A stretch of DNA of 64,000 nt, from positions 1 through 64,000 of the forward strand of contig NZ_OBMR01000013.1 of the NCBI RefSeq assembly GCF_900218035.1. The letters run 5' to 3'. Source of the DNA: Pseudobutyrivibrio ruminis DSM 9787 (GTDB lineage: Bacteria; Bacillota; Clostridia; Lachnospirales; Lachnospiraceae). Position 1 is the first letter of the stretch, and every line of letters starts with the position of its first letter. The notes beneath the pieces were generated by a model. That model was not told the origin of the DNA and did not search any database. It saw only the letters and a program-made list of their open reading frames with translations. Position numbers and translations under genes: made by a program. Below, one piece after another: positions 53,275 to 62,126 of this stretch.

Positions 53275-54117
53275 TTGTCATTTTCAAAAGATGTAAAAGA
53301 GGAACTCTTTTCTGTTATTCCTAAAAGTAGGCATTGTATGGTGGCAGAGATGTCTGGCATTTTTCTTATGGAAGGAATAAATGCATTTCAGAACTATTCA
53401 GATGAACCATTAAACAGAAAAGTCTTTACTTTATTAAATAAAACACTTAATATAGGAAAAGATGTCACAGCACTGTCTACTGATGTCTTATTGGAGACTA
53501 AAAAAATGCTTAAGCTATCCGATGATAGCGAGATAGCAAACGATTTAGTTATCCAACAGCCATGCTGTAAGCGTTCATTTATACGAGGAGCGTTTTTGGC
53601 GGCAGGCTCCATTTCAGATCCCAATAAGGGATATCATTTTGAGATTGTATGCAACACAGAAGCTATGGCTTCTCAGCTAACAAAGGTTATGAACACATTC
53701 GATGTGGAAGCAAAATATGTTAGCAGAAATGGTAAATATGTTGTATACCTTAAAGAAGGCGCACAAATCGTTGAAATATTACGTGTTATGGAAGCTGCTC
53801 ACTCAGTAATGGAGTTGGAAAACATCAGGGTAGTTAAAGAGGTGCGAGGCACAATCAATCGAAAAGTCAATTGCGAGACAGCAAACATCGGCAAAACAGT
53901 TAATGCAGCTGTTCGACAAATCGAAGCAATTCATCTTTTGGATGAAAAGCTGGGGCTTGATACATTGCCACCACAGCTACAGGAAATTGCTCAGGTAAGA
54001 CTTGATAATCCAGACACACCGCTAGGAGCCTTGGGACAGTACTTAGATCCACCTATAGGCAAGTCAGGAGTTAATCATCGATTGAAAAAGCTGGTTCAAA
54101 TGGCAGAACAGTTATAA
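53275..54117 (+). CDS. whiA: DNA-binding protein WhiA
   Basis: A 280-aa protein. It begins with TTG 53275 immediately after rapZ (no gap), with GAGAGG/GAGGAA upstream. The N-terminal LAGLIDADG-like domain includes KRSFIRGAFLAAGSISDPNK (~101) and YHFEIVCNTEAMA. The C-terminal helix-turn-helix is ~205-280 (NIGKTVNAAVRQIEAIHLLD; YLDPPIGKSGVNHRLKKL). It affects cell division and chromosome segregation in Gram-positives. No glmR/yvcK gene intervenes, unlike in Bacillus. Confidence 0.96.
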   Translation: MSFSKDVKEELFSVIPKSRHCMVAEMSGIFLMEGINAFQNYSDEPLNRKVFTLLNKTLNIGKDVTALSTDVLLETKKMLKLSDDSEIANDLVIQQPCCKRSFIRGAFLAAGSISDPNKGYHFEIVCNTEAMASQLTKVMNTFDVEAKYVSRNGKYVVYLKEGAQIVEILRVMEAAHSVMELENIRVVKEVRGTINRKVNCETANIGKTVNAAVRQIEAIHLLDEKLGLDTLPPQLQEIAQVRLDNPDTPLGALGQYLDPPIGKSGVNHRLKKLVQMAEQL

Positions 54118-54159
54118 AAGGCCAGCGTTAGGTTTTATTTAGTTTTTCAGGAGGACGTC

Positions 54160-54408
54160 ATGCAAAAAGAAGTTACTATTCAGATGACAAATTCAATGGA
54201 AGCTACACCAATAGCACACCTTGTGCAGTTAGCTAACCAGTTTGGAAGTTCAATCTATTTCGAGATGGATGAAAAGAAGGTTAATGCTAAAAGTATTATG
54301 GGTATGATGAGTTTGGTATTGGCTTCAGGATCAAAGGTAGTTATTGATGCTACAGGAGATGATGAAGAAAAGGCTGTCACAGAACTTGCTGATTTCCTTA
54401 CAAAATAA
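54160..54408 (+). CDS. HPr-like (Crh-like) regulator lacking the catalytic His
   Basis: An 82-aa HPr fold. Where HPr reads LHARP, this protein reads MEATP (residues 13-17): the His that takes phosphate from PTS enzyme I is Glu14, and the following Arg is Thr. The regulatory serine region is intact (VNAKSIMGMMSL, Ser45), so HprK could still phosphorylate it. This is the Crh pattern (Crh of Bacillus has Gln), and it sits right after whiA as crh does there. It is therefore probably a catabolite-repression cofactor rather than a PTS phosphocarrier. AGGAGG precedes the ATG. Confidence 0.88.
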   Translation: MQKEVTIQMTNSMEATPIAHLVQLANQFGSSIYFEMDEKKVNAKSIMGMMSLVLASGSKVVIDATGDDEEKAVTELADFLTK

Positions 54409-54426
54409 ATTATTATCGAGGGATAT

Positions 54427-55320
54427 ATGTCAAAAAGATTATTATTTATTATCAATCCACGCTCTGGTAAAGGGCAGATAAAAGAACATCTGGCTGACAT
54501 TCTGGATATAATGATTAAGGCTGGCTATCAGGTTAGTGTACATATTACACAGTCTGGTGGCGATGCAACAAGACAGACAATTGAACAGTCCAAGGATTTC
54601 GATAGAATCGTTTGCTCTGGTGGAGATGGAACACTTGATGAAGTGGTTACTGGTATGATGCAGTTGGCTCCATCAGAAAGAAAGCCTATTGGATATATTC
54701 CAGCTGGCTCTACAAATGATTTTGGAAATTCACTTGGTATAGATAAGAACATGTTAAATGCAGCGCAGATTAGTGTTTCTGATAAACTATTTCCATGTGA
54801 TATAGGTAGATTCAATTCAGATTCATTTGTATATGTGGCTGCATTTGGTATTTTTACAGAAGTATCTTATGCCACATCACAAGATTTAAAGAATCTTCTA
54901 GGACATGCTGCATATATAATCGAAGGAGCTAAACAGCTTCGCGATATACCTTCATTCCGCATGCAGGTGGAGTATGATGGCAATGTTATTTATGATGAGT
55001 TTATTTATGGCATGATTACTAATTCAAAGTCTGTCGGCGGTTTTCAGGGTATCATAAGAGGTAATATTGGTTTGAACGATGGTGTGTTTGAAGCTACATT
55101 AATCAAAATGCCACGTAACCCAATGGAGCTCAATGAAATCCTAGGCTTTATGACTGGTATTATTCCAGATTCAGAGATGGTATACAGTTTCCAAACCAGC
55201 GAAATAAAGTTTACATGTAGTGAAGATGTCCCATGGACATTAGATGGAGAATTCGGTGGCAATCATAAGGTCGTTAGCGTTATAGACGAGAACAGCGCCC
55301 TTGAAATAGCTATTGAATAG
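54427..55320 (+). CDS. Diacylglycerol kinase-like lipid kinase (YegS/DgkB family)
   Basis: A 297-aa lipid kinase. N-terminal FIINPRSGKGQIKE (~6), the nucleotide motif CSGGDGTLDEVVTGM (~63) and GYIPAGSTNDFGNSLGI (~93), then a C-terminal beta-sandwich ending in PWTLDGEFGG (~271). It phosphorylates diacylglycerol or related lipids, usually for recycling into phosphatidate. It begins 18 bp after the Crh-like gene. The fba promoter overlaps its last codons. Confidence 0.92.
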   Translation: MSKRLLFIINPRSGKGQIKEHLADILDIMIKAGYQVSVHITQSGGDATRQTIEQSKDFDRIVCSGGDGTLDEVVTGMMQLAPSERKPIGYIPAGSTNDFGNSLGIDKNMLNAAQISVSDKLFPCDIGRFNSDSFVYVAAFGIFTEVSYATSQDLKNLLGHAAYIIEGAKQLRDIPSFRMQVEYDGNVIYDEFIYGMITNSKSVGGFQGIIRGNIGLNDGVFEATLIKMPRNPMELNEILGFMTGIIPDSEMVYSFQTSEIKFTCSEDVPWTLDGEFGGNHKVVSVIDENSALEIAIE

Positions 55321-55341
55321 AATTTTACGTTATGTTAAAAT
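55313..55341 (+). promoter_or_regulatory. Promoter of the aldolase gene
   Basis: TTGAAT (55313-55318), a 17-bp spacer and TAAAAT (55336-55341). It overlaps the 3' end of the lipid kinase gene. Confidence 0.75.
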
Positions 55342-55353
55342 TTGCGGTAGATG

Positions 55354-55369
55354 GGGTTCTTTAGAACCC
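55354..55369 (+). promoter_or_regulatory. Hairpin near the predicted 5' end of the aldolase mRNA
   Basis: GGGTTC (55354-55359) and GAACCC (55364-55369) pair around TTTA, about 6 nt after the predicted start. No T-run follows. It may protect the transcript. Confidence 0.55.
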
Positions 55370-55396
55370 AAAAACGATTATATGGAGGATATAATT

Positions 55397-56260
55397 ATGT
55401 TAGTTTCTGCAAAAGAAATGCTTGATAAAGCAAAAGCAGGCCACTATGCAGTTGGTCAGTTCAACATTAATAACCTTGAGTGGACAAAAGCCATTCTTCT
55501 TACAGCTCAGGAGCTTAACTCACCTGTAATCCTTGGTGTATCTGAGGGTGCTGGTAAGTACATGACAGGCTTCGGTACAGTAGCTGCTATGGTTAAGGCT
55601 ATGGACGAGGAGCTCGGAATTACAGTTCCTGTAGCACTTCACCTTGATCACGGTACATACGAAGGATGCTACAAGTGCATCAAAGCTGGTTTCACATCAA
55701 TCATGTTTGATGGTTCACACTATCCATTCGAGGAGAACCTTGCAAAGTCTACAGAGCTTGTTAATGTTGCTCACGGACTTGGCCTTTCTATCGAGTGCGA
55801 AGTTGGTTCAATCGGTGGTGAAGAAGATGGTGTTGTAGGTATGGGCGAGTGTGCTGATCCTAACGAGTGCAAGACAATCGCTGACCTTGGTGTAGATATG
55901 CTTGCAGCAGGTATCGGTAACATCCACGGTAAGTACCCAGAGAACTGGCAGGGACTTTCTTTCGAGACACTTGATGCTATTCAGCAGAAGACAGGTGCAA
56001 TGCCACTCGTACTTCACGGTGGTACAGGTATCCCAGCTGATATGATCAAGAAGGCTATCGAGCTTGGCGTTTCAAAGATCAACGTTAACACAGAGTGCCA
56101 GCTTTCATTTGCTGACGCTACACGTAAATATATTGAGGCTGGTAAGGACCTTGAGGGTAAGGGCTTCGATCCACGTAAGCTTTTAGCTCCTGGTACAGAT
56201 GCTATCAAGGCAACAGTTAAAGAAAAGATGGAACTTTTCGGTTCAGTTGGAAAGGCTTAA
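55397..56260 (+). CDS. fba: Fructose-bisphosphate aldolase, class II
   Basis: A 287-aa Zn-dependent glycolytic aldolase. The start is placed at ATG 55397 behind GGAGG; an upstream frame reaches into the lipid kinase. It shows AVGQFNINNLEWTKAIL (~17), HLDHGTYEGCYKCIKAGF (~81, zinc His), IECEVGSIGGEEDG (~133), GNIHGKYPEN (~177), LVLHGGTGIP (~206) and INVNTECQLSF (~232). Codon use is strongly biased, as in highly expressed genes. It is independently transcribed from its own promoter. Confidence 0.98.
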   Translation: MLVSAKEMLDKAKAGHYAVGQFNINNLEWTKAILLTAQELNSPVILGVSEGAGKYMTGFGTVAAMVKAMDEELGITVPVALHLDHGTYEGCYKCIKAGFTSIMFDGSHYPFEENLAKSTELVNVAHGLGLSIECEVGSIGGEEDGVVGMGECADPNECKTIADLGVDMLAAGIGNIHGKYPENWQGLSFETLDAIQQKTGAMPLVLHGGTGIPADMIKKAIELGVSKINVNTECQLSFADATRKYIEAGKDLEGKGFDPRKLLAPGTDAIKATVKEKMELFGSVGKA

Positions 56261-56298
56261 TCGGTTTGCCCGATTTAGCTTTCTTATGAGCTTTATGG

Positions 56299-56335
56299 AA
56301 GACAATCGGTGGGGATCCTTGCTGATTGTCTTTCT
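56299..56335 (+). terminator. Terminator of the aldolase gene
   Basis: AAGACAATC (56299-56307) pairs with GATTGTCTT (56324-56332) around a 16-nt loop, followed by T-rich TTTATATAT. The long loop makes it weaker than most here. Confidence 0.65.
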
Positions 56336-56367
56336 TTATATATGTTATGGGAAAGGATACTTTATAA

Positions 56368-58488
56368 ATGGAAGAATATTTTAATGTGGCAGACATCTTT
56401 GGAGAAAATGTATTTAACGATACAGTTATGCAGGAACGACTTCCAAAGAAGACTTATCAGAAGCTTAAGCAGACTATTCTTGCGGGAGAAGAGCTTGATT
56501 TAGAGACTGCTGATGTTATTGCACACGAAATGAAGGAGTGGGCTATTGAGAAGGGTGCAACCCACTACACACATTGGTTCCAGCCACTTACAGGTATTAC
56601 AGCAGAAAAACATGATTCATTTATTTCTGCTCCATTGCCAAGTGGTAAGGTGCTTATGAGCTTTTCTGGTAAAGAGCTTATAAAAGGTGAGCCAGATGCA
56701 TCATCGTTCCCTTCAGGAGGACTTAGAGCCACATTTGAGGCAAGAGGATATACTGCTTGGGATCCAACATCTCCAGCATTTGTTAGACAGGATGCAGCAG
56801 GTGCAACACTTTGCATTCCTACAGCTTTCTGTTCATACACAGGAGAAGCTTTGGATCAAAAAACACCTTTGCTTCGTTCTATGGAAGTTTTATCAGAGCA
56901 GGCAATCAGACTACTTAGATTATTTGGTAACACAAATTCTAAGCGTGTAATTCCTTCAGTTGGTGCTGAACAGGAATACTTCCTTATCGACCGTGAAATG
57001 TATCTTGCCCGTAAAGATTTAATGTATACAGGTCGTACACTCTTTGGTGCAATGCCACCTAAGGGACAGGAAATGGACGACCATTATTTTGGCTCAATTC
57101 CAGAGAGAATTGAAGCTTATATGCGTGATGTTAATATTGAGCTTTGGAAGCTTGGCGTTTCATCTAAAACACAGCATAATGAGGTTGCTCCAGCTCAGCA
57201 CGAGCTTGCACCAATCTATGCACAGTGCAACGTTGCAGTTGATCACAACCAGATTATCATGGAGACTCTTAGAAAGGTTGCAAACCGCCATGGTTTACAG
57301 TGCCTCCTCCATGAAAAACCATTCGCAGGCGTAAATGGTTCAGGTAAGCATGATAACTGGTCACTTGTTACCGATGATGGAATCAATCTTTTTGAGCCAG
57401 GTAAATCACCACATGAGAACATCCAGTTCTTGCTTGTGCTTTGCCTCGTTCTTAAGGCTGTTGATTTACATGCAGATCTTCTTCGTGAATCTGCATCAGA
57501 CGTTGGTAATGATCACAGATTAGGTGGAAATGAAGCACCTCCTGTAATCATCTCTGTATACCTTGGAGAGCAGTTAGAGGACGTTTTAAGACAGCTTATC
57601 TCTACTGGTACTGCTACTAAGTCAAAGAAGGGTGAAAAGCTTGCTACAGGCGTTAAAACACTTCCAGACTTTAGAAAAGATGCTACAGATAGAAACCGTA
57701 CATCACCATTTGCATTTACCGGAAATAAGTTCGAATTCAGAATGGTTGGCTCACAGGATTCAGTTGGCGAGCCAAACGTAGTTCTCAATACAATCATGGC
57801 AGAGGCACTTTGCGAGGCTTGTGATGAGCTTGAGAAAGCAAAGGATTTTGATAGTGCAGTTCATGACATGATCAAGAAGCTTGCTACAGAGCATCAGCGC
57901 ATCGTATTCAACGGAAATGGATACGGAGATGAGTGGATTGAAGAAGCAAAGAAGAGAGGCTTGCCAAGCATCAATTCTTTGGTAGAAGCAATTCCTGCTC
58001 TTACAACAGATGCGACAGTTTCAATGTTTGAAAAGTTTGGTGTATTCTCAAAGGTAGAGCTTGAATCACGTGCAGAAATCGAATATGAGCAGTATATCAA
58101 GTCAATCAATATTGAAGCTAAGACCATGATAGATATGGCTTCTAAGCAGATTATTCCAGCTGTAATAGGCTATGCTACAGAGCTTGGACTTTCTATCGGT
58201 ACAATTCAGGATGCTTGTCCTGAGGCTGATGTAAGCACACAGAAGGAGCTTCTCATTAAGGTATCTAACCACCTACGTGAAGCAAAAGAAGCCCTTGTAA
58301 AGCTTAAAGAGACAAACAATAAAGCATATACTATGAAGGCTTCTAGCTGCGAAAAAGCCAACTTCTACCACGATGAAGTTATAAAGGCTATGGAAGAGCT
58401 TCGTGCTCCTGTAGACGCCTTAGAAATGATTGTAGACAAGGAATGCTGGCCAATGCCAAGCTACGGAGACATGATTTTCGAAGTATAA
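56368..58488 (+). CDS. glnN: Glutamine synthetase, type III
   Basis: A 706-aa enzyme making glutamine from glutamate, ammonia and ATP. Its length and motifs identify GSIII (about 700 aa; GSI is ~450-470). It shows [20 protein letters not shown] (~59), [20 protein letters not shown] (~112), [10 protein letters not shown] (~201), [18 protein letters not shown] (~268) and [16 protein letters not shown] (~316). GSIII is common in anaerobes of the gut. AAAGGA precedes ATG 56368. No GlnB or amtB gene is next to it, so regulation is not visible. Confidence 0.96.
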   Translation: MEEYFNVADIFGENVFNDTVMQERLPKKTYQKLKQTILAGEELDLETADVIAHEMKEWAIEKGATHYTHWFQPLTGITAEKHDSFISAPLPSGKVLMSFSGKELIKGEPDASSFPSGGLRATFEARGYTAWDPTSPAFVRQDAAGATLCIPTAFCSYTGEALDQKTPLLRSMEVLSEQAIRLLRLFGNTNSKRVIPSVGAEQEYFLIDREMYLARKDLMYTGRTLFGAMPPKGQEMDDHYFGSIPERIEAYMRDVNIELWKLGVSSKTQHNEVAPAQHELAPIYAQCNVAVDHNQIIMETLRKVANRHGLQCLLHEKPFAGVNGSGKHDNWSLVTDDGINLFEPGKSPHENIQFLLVLCLVLKAVDLHADLLRESASDVGNDHRLGGNEAPPVIISVYLGEQLEDVLRQLISTGTATKSKKGEKLATGVKTLPDFRKDATDRNRTSPFAFTGNKFEFRMVGSQDSVGEPNVVLNTIMAEALCEACDELEKAKDFDSAVHDMIKKLATEHQRIVFNGNGYGDEWIEEAKKRGLPSINSLVEAIPALTTDATVSMFEKFGVFSKVELESRAEIEYEQYIKSINIEAKTMIDMASKQIIPAVIGYATELGLSIGTIQDACPEADVSTQKELLIKVSNHLREAKEALVKLKETNNKAYTMKASSCEKANFYHDEVIKAMEELRAPVDALEMIVDKECWPMPSYGDMIFEV

Positions 58489-58503
58489 AATAATGATAAT
58501 AAA

Positions 58504-58537
58504 AAAAGGCTCCGCTCTTAATTGAGCGGGGCCTTTT
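58504..58537. terminator. Bidirectional terminator between glnN and the PBP gene
   Basis: AAAAGGCTCCGCTC pairs with GAGCGGGGCCTTTT (one G-T pair) around TTAATT. T-rich on both strands; the longer T-run serves the minus strand gene. Confidence 0.93.
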
Positions 58538-58547
58538 GAGTTTTGTT

Positions 58548-61139
58548 TTATTCGCCACCAATTATTTGAATAGTTCCTTCACTGCCTCCTGAAGAATCAC
58601 TTGTCGTGGATGAAGAACCACCAATTACGCCAGTGTTTGGCATTTGGTAACCACCATGGTATGGACAATATGTTCCGAAGGTTGCTGCGTCTACGCCGTA
58701 TGCTTCATCAGCACTTCCGGCAGCTGCGCCTACAATAAATACTCCTGAGTAGGCAGGACATTCGGAATTTGCAAACATGTGTGATTGTGTACAAACAGTA
58801 CCGAGGTAATGCTTATCGCAGTATTCAGTAGGTTCAGTACCTTCTTCGAAGTACTCGGTGTAAACCATAGAACCTCGAGGGTCGCAGTCGCAAACACCAC
58901 CAATGGCAAGCTTGCCTGACTTTTTACAAACCTGTGCGGTAACAATACCATCTGGCATTGTAAAATCTTTAGCAGATAAATTCTCGTGAATTCGGCTCAT
59001 TACGGCCTTCCAAATAACCTTTGAGTAGGTTGTGTAGCTTTGAGGTGTATTGTCGTCAAATCCGCCCCAAATAACGCCTGTATAGTATGGAGTGAAGCCT
59101 GCAAAGACTGTATCACGATTTTTTGTTGTAGTACCGGATTTGCCGGCCACAGCAATACCATTTACATCAAAGTTGGCAGCTGTACCAGTGCCGGAAGTCA
59201 TAACGTCTTCCATAGCGCTTGTAAGTAACCAAGCAGTTGTTTCTTTTAATACTCTAGTTGAAGTGTTATCTCTATTATCAAGAATTATATTTCCCTGATG
59301 ATCAACTACAGTAGTGTAGAAGATTGGTGAATTGTATTCGCCACCATTTGCGATTGTAGCATATGCTGATGTTAGGTCTACATTAGTAACACCATTTGTG
59401 ATACCACCAAGAGCGAGAGCCTGGTTGTTATCACCATCAGTCAATGTTGTAATTCCTAAATCTTTTGCATATTGGAAGCCAAGGCTTGTTCCGATATCGC
59501 CCATTACTTCAACAGTAACAACGTTGATAGAGTTTGTAATGGCAGTTCTGATATTGGTCCAGCCAAGGTATGTGTTGTTGTAGTTTTTAAGTGAAGTGCC
59601 ATCTGCATATGTAGTTGGCATATCATTTTCAACAGAAGCAAGTGTCATTCCGCCTGCATCAAGTGCAGCAGCATAACAAGCAATAACCTTGAATGTTGAA
59701 CCTGGCTGACGAGTAATACCTGTAGCTCTGTTAAGAGTCTTGGCTGCTGTCTTATCGCCACGTCCACCAACCATTGCAACAACCTGACCAGTGTATTGGT
59801 CCATAATTGTCATTGCGGCCTGAGGCTGAAGTGTGTATGTTACAGATTCTCCAGCGATTTCATCTCCATCTTCCATAATTGCTGCCTTGTATTCTTCGAT
59901 TGCAGCAGCTGCTTCCTCTTCTGAGTCAAACTCAAGAGTGTAGCTAGAGTTACTTGACTGGTAATAAGAAAGCATTGTGGTATCAGAATAATTAGCTGTT
60001 GAGCCATCTGATTTTGTAATGGTCAATCTATATGAGAATGAATATTTTTCAATTCCCTTATAGTTGTCAGTATTGTTTATTTCTTCCTCTACGATATTTT
60101 GAATTGAAGTATCTTGTGTAGAGTAAATTGAAAGACCGCCTGAATATAATAGTGAATATGCTTCAGTTTCTGTGTAACCAAGTCTTGTTTGTAAATCTTC
60201 AATAACTTCATCTGTCAATGCATCAACAAAATAAGAAGTTGATGATGTAGAAATCTCGGTGTTGAGTACCTGAATCCTATCGTAAACATCATCTGCGAGA
60301 GCTGTTTCATATTCGCTTTCTGTGATGTAACCCTGATCCAGCATATTTTTAAGCACCTTTTTACGGCGTGTTGCGTTTTCCTCTGGATGAGAAATAGGAT
60401 TGTATTTTGTTGGATTCTGTGTGATTCCAGCGATAACTGCGCATTCTGAAAGGGTCAAATCCGAAACAGATTTATTAAAGTATCTCTCAGCTGCTGCTTC
60501 AACTCCAAGTGTGTTCTGACCTAAGTTGATACTGTTAAGGTAGTTCTCTAAAATAACATCTTTACTAACTATTTTTTCAAGCTGAACGGCTAAGTATTGT
60601 TCTTGAATTTTTCGATTAATACTATCAAGCTTAGTTCGCTCTGATGTCCATGTGGTGAAGTAGTTATTTTTAAGTAACTGCTGGGTGATTGTACTGGCAC
60701 CCTGAGAAAAATGGAAACCGTCCAGGATACCTTGCATTGCTGCTCTTATAATACCCTGTGGATCAATACCATTATGCTCATAGAATCGAGCATCCTCGAT
60801 TGCAACGAAAGCATGTTGTAAATCGATAGGAATATTATCTAAAGTAACATAGGTTCTATTGGCACCTGTTGATGCTAAGGTTTCGATTTCATTTCCGTCT
60901 GAATCATAAACTGTACTCATGTAGCCAGTTGGTGAGATATCGATTGTGGATACATCTGGAAGCTGGTCAATGAGATTCTTTGCATAGAGGTAAGCAAAAA
61001 TACCACCAGCTATGACTACAGAGACGATGCATATCAGCGAAATACGAATAATGGCCAATCCGGCACTGTGACGTTTTCGCTTCTTACGTCCTGAAAGCTG
61101 AGCGGACTGCTTAGCTGCATTTTCTTTTCCGTAATTCAT
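58548..61139 (-). CDS. Class A penicillin-binding protein (PBP1A-like)
   Basis: An 863-aa bifunctional peptidoglycan synthase. The start is placed at ATG 61139 behind GGAGG; a longer frame to 61196 lacks one. A basic N-terminus (GRKKRKRHS) precedes one membrane helix (~30-55). The glycosyltransferase domain has EDARFYEHNGIDPQG and GASTITQQLLKNNYF. The transpeptidase domain has the Ser-x-x-Lys motif (PGSTFK), SxN (TNSINVVTV) and KSG (AGKSGTTTKN). The C-terminal tail holds six or more Cys (CDCD, CDKHYLGTVC) and a Gly/Ser-rich end. Confidence 0.95.
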   Translation of the reverse strand: MNYGKENAAKQSAQLSGRKKRKRHSAGLAIIRISLICIVSVVIAGGIFAYLYAKNLIDQLPDVSTIDISPTGYMSTVYDSDGNEIETLASTGANRTYVTLDNIPIDLQHAFVAIEDARFYEHNGIDPQGIIRAAMQGILDGFHFSQGASTITQQLLKNNYFTTWTSERTKLDSINRKIQEQYLAVQLEKIVSKDVILENYLNSINLGQNTLGVEAAAERYFNKSVSDLTLSECAVIAGITQNPTKYNPISHPEENATRRKKVLKNMLDQGYITESEYETALADDVYDRIQVLNTEISTSSTSYFVDALTDEVIEDLQTRLGYTETEAYSLLYSGGLSIYSTQDTSIQNIVEEEINNTDNYKGIEKYSFSYRLTITKSDGSTANYSDTTMLSYYQSSNSSYTLEFDSEEEAAAAIEEYKAAIMEDGDEIAGESVTYTLQPQAAMTIMDQYTGQVVAMVGGRGDKTAAKTLNRATGITRQPGSTFKVIACYAAALDAGGMTLASVENDMPTTYADGTSLKNYNNTYLGWTNIRTAITNSINVVTVEVMGDIGTSLGFQYAKDLGITTLTDGDNNQALALGGITNGVTNVDLTSAYATIANGGEYNSPIFYTTVVDHQGNIILDNRDNTSTRVLKETTAWLLTSAMEDVMTSGTGTAANFDVNGIAVAGKSGTTTKNRDTVFAGFTPYYTGVIWGGFDDNTPQSYTTYSKVIWKAVMSRIHENLSAKDFTMPDGIVTAQVCKKSGKLAIGGVCDCDPRGSMVYTEYFEEGTEPTEYCDKHYLGTVCTQSHMFANSECPAYSGVFIVGAAAGSADEAYGVDAATFGTYCPYHGGYQMPNTGVIGGSSSTTSDSSGGSEGTIQIIGGE

Positions 61140-61158
61140 AATAACCTCCAATTTAGAC

Positions 61159-61187
61159 TTCATTATACCAAAATTATCATTTATAAT
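61159..61187 (+). promoter_or_regulatory. Promoter of the YigZ gene, compatible with a leaderless mRNA
   Basis: TTCATT (61159-61164), a 17-bp spacer and TATAAT (61182-61187). The ATG is 8 bases after the -10 box (61195), where the transcript should begin, and there is no ribosome-binding site. Confidence 0.6.
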
Positions 61188-61190
61188 AAA
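61162..61190 (-). promoter_or_regulatory. Promoter of the PBP gene, mirror-overlapping the YigZ promoter
   Basis: On the minus strand TTTATT (61190-61185), a 17-bp spacer and TATAAT (61167-61162). Its -35 box overlaps the YigZ -10 box and its -10 box overlaps the YigZ -35 box. Confidence 0.65.
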
Positions 61191-61194
61191 CCAC

Positions 61195-61848
61195 ATGGAT
61201 AATAAGACTTTTAGAATTGTATATGAAGGCGGAACAGGGGAGATAGAAGAAAAGAAATCGAGATTTATTGCTCATATTTGCCCCGTTACAACTGAAAAAG
61301 AGGCTGTAGATTTTATTTCTGAAAAAAAGAAAGAATTTTGGGATGCAAGACACAATTGCTCAGCCTTTGTTATTGGAAACAACAACGAAGTCACGAGGTG
61401 CAACGATGATGGTGAACCTGCGCAGACTGCAGGTCGTCCTATGTTGGATGTCCTTCTTAGAGAAAACATTCATAACTGTGCAGTAGTGGTGACTCGTTAT
61501 TTTGGTGGAGTTCTTTTGGGAACAGGTGGCCTTGTGCGAGCATACCAGTCGGCTGTTCAGGAGGGACTGAAGAATTGCAAGATTCTTGAACCTAAAGACG
61601 GATATCCATGTGAAATAAAAACAGACTACAATGGTTATGGAAAAATAGAATATGTTCTCAGAGAAAATAATCTTCCAATTTTAAATACAGATTTTGGAGC
61701 GGAAGTAATAATTTCTTCTGTAGTCGAATGTAATTTTAAAGAAAATCTAGAAAAAATTATCGCAGACAAAACTGCGGGAAATGCCGAAATTACGTGGGAT
61801 TCTCAGGTTAAATTCGATATTTTAGATGGCCAGATTTTAAAATTTTAA
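61195..61848 (+). CDS. IMPACT/YigZ family protein
   Basis: A 217-aa two-domain protein. The N-terminal UPF0029 (IMPACT) domain has EEKKSRFIAHICPV (~18), ARHNCSAFVIG (~51), RCNDDGEPAQTAGRPML (~68), and VVVTRYFGGVLLGTGGLVRAY (~98), which is the family signature. The C-terminal ~75 residues form the small DUF1949-like domain. Family members bind ribosomes or nucleic acids or are proposed to hydrolyse peptides; the function is not settled. Divergent from the PBP gene; it appears to lack an RBS. Confidence 0.9.
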   Translation: MDNKTFRIVYEGGTGEIEEKKSRFIAHICPVTTEKEAVDFISEKKKEFWDARHNCSAFVIGNNNEVTRCNDDGEPAQTAGRPMLDVLLRENIHNCAVVVTRYFGGVLLGTGGLVRAYQSAVQEGLKNCKILEPKDGYPCEIKTDYNGYGKIEYVLRENNLPILNTDFGAEVIISSVVECNFKENLEKIIADKTAGNAEITWDSQVKFDILDGQILKF

Positions 61849-61867
61849 AAAAAGTTGAAAAAAGTGC

Positions 61868-61896
61868 TTGCTATTTTAAAATCTATGCTCTATAAT
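61868..61896 (+). promoter_or_regulatory. Promoter of tRNA-Gln
   Basis: TTGCTA (61868-61873), a 17-bp spacer and consensus TATAAT (61891-61896). The start is expected near 61903. Confidence 0.85.
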
Positions 61897-61899
61897 AGC

Positions 61900-61944
61900 A
61901 TTCGTTGACGCGGTAAAGCAGTTGAAACAAAGCGCTCAGCGAAT
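61900..61944 (+). other. 5' leader hairpin of the tRNA-Gln precursor
   Basis: ATTCGTTGACGC (61900-61911) pairs with GCGCTCAGCGAAT (61932-61944) with one bulge and one G-T pair. It ends 5 nt before the tRNA. The predicted start site clips its first base pairs. Confidence 0.5.
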
Positions 61945-61949
61945 AATAT

Positions 61950-62021
61950 TGGCCCATCGCCAAATGGTAAGGCAACGGACTCTGACTCCGTCATTTCAAG
62001 GTTCGAATCCTTGTGGGCCAG
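61950..62021 (+). tRNA. tRNA-Gln (anticodon CTG)
   Basis: Acceptor TGGCCCA pairs with TGGGCCA and leaves discriminator G. D stem GCC/GGC. Anticodon stem ACGGA/TCCGT has loop CTCTGAC, giving anticodon CTG (codon CAG). The T arm is CAAGG-TTCGAAT-CCTTG. CCA is not encoded. It is monocistronic with its own promoter and terminator. Confidence 0.97.
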
Positions 62022-62023
62022 CT

Positions 62024-62054
62024 AAGACCTAAGCATTAGCTTAGGTCTTTTTTT
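62024..62054 (+). terminator. Terminator of tRNA-Gln
   Basis: AAGACCTAAGC (62024-62034) pairs perfectly with GCTTAGGTCTT (62039-62049) around ATTA, followed by more T. Confidence 0.95.
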
Positions 62055-62126
62055 TACCTGAAATTTATGGAACAAATCAAACTGTTAATATATAATATTT
62101 GCTAACGGTGGTTTTGGAGGTAAGTG

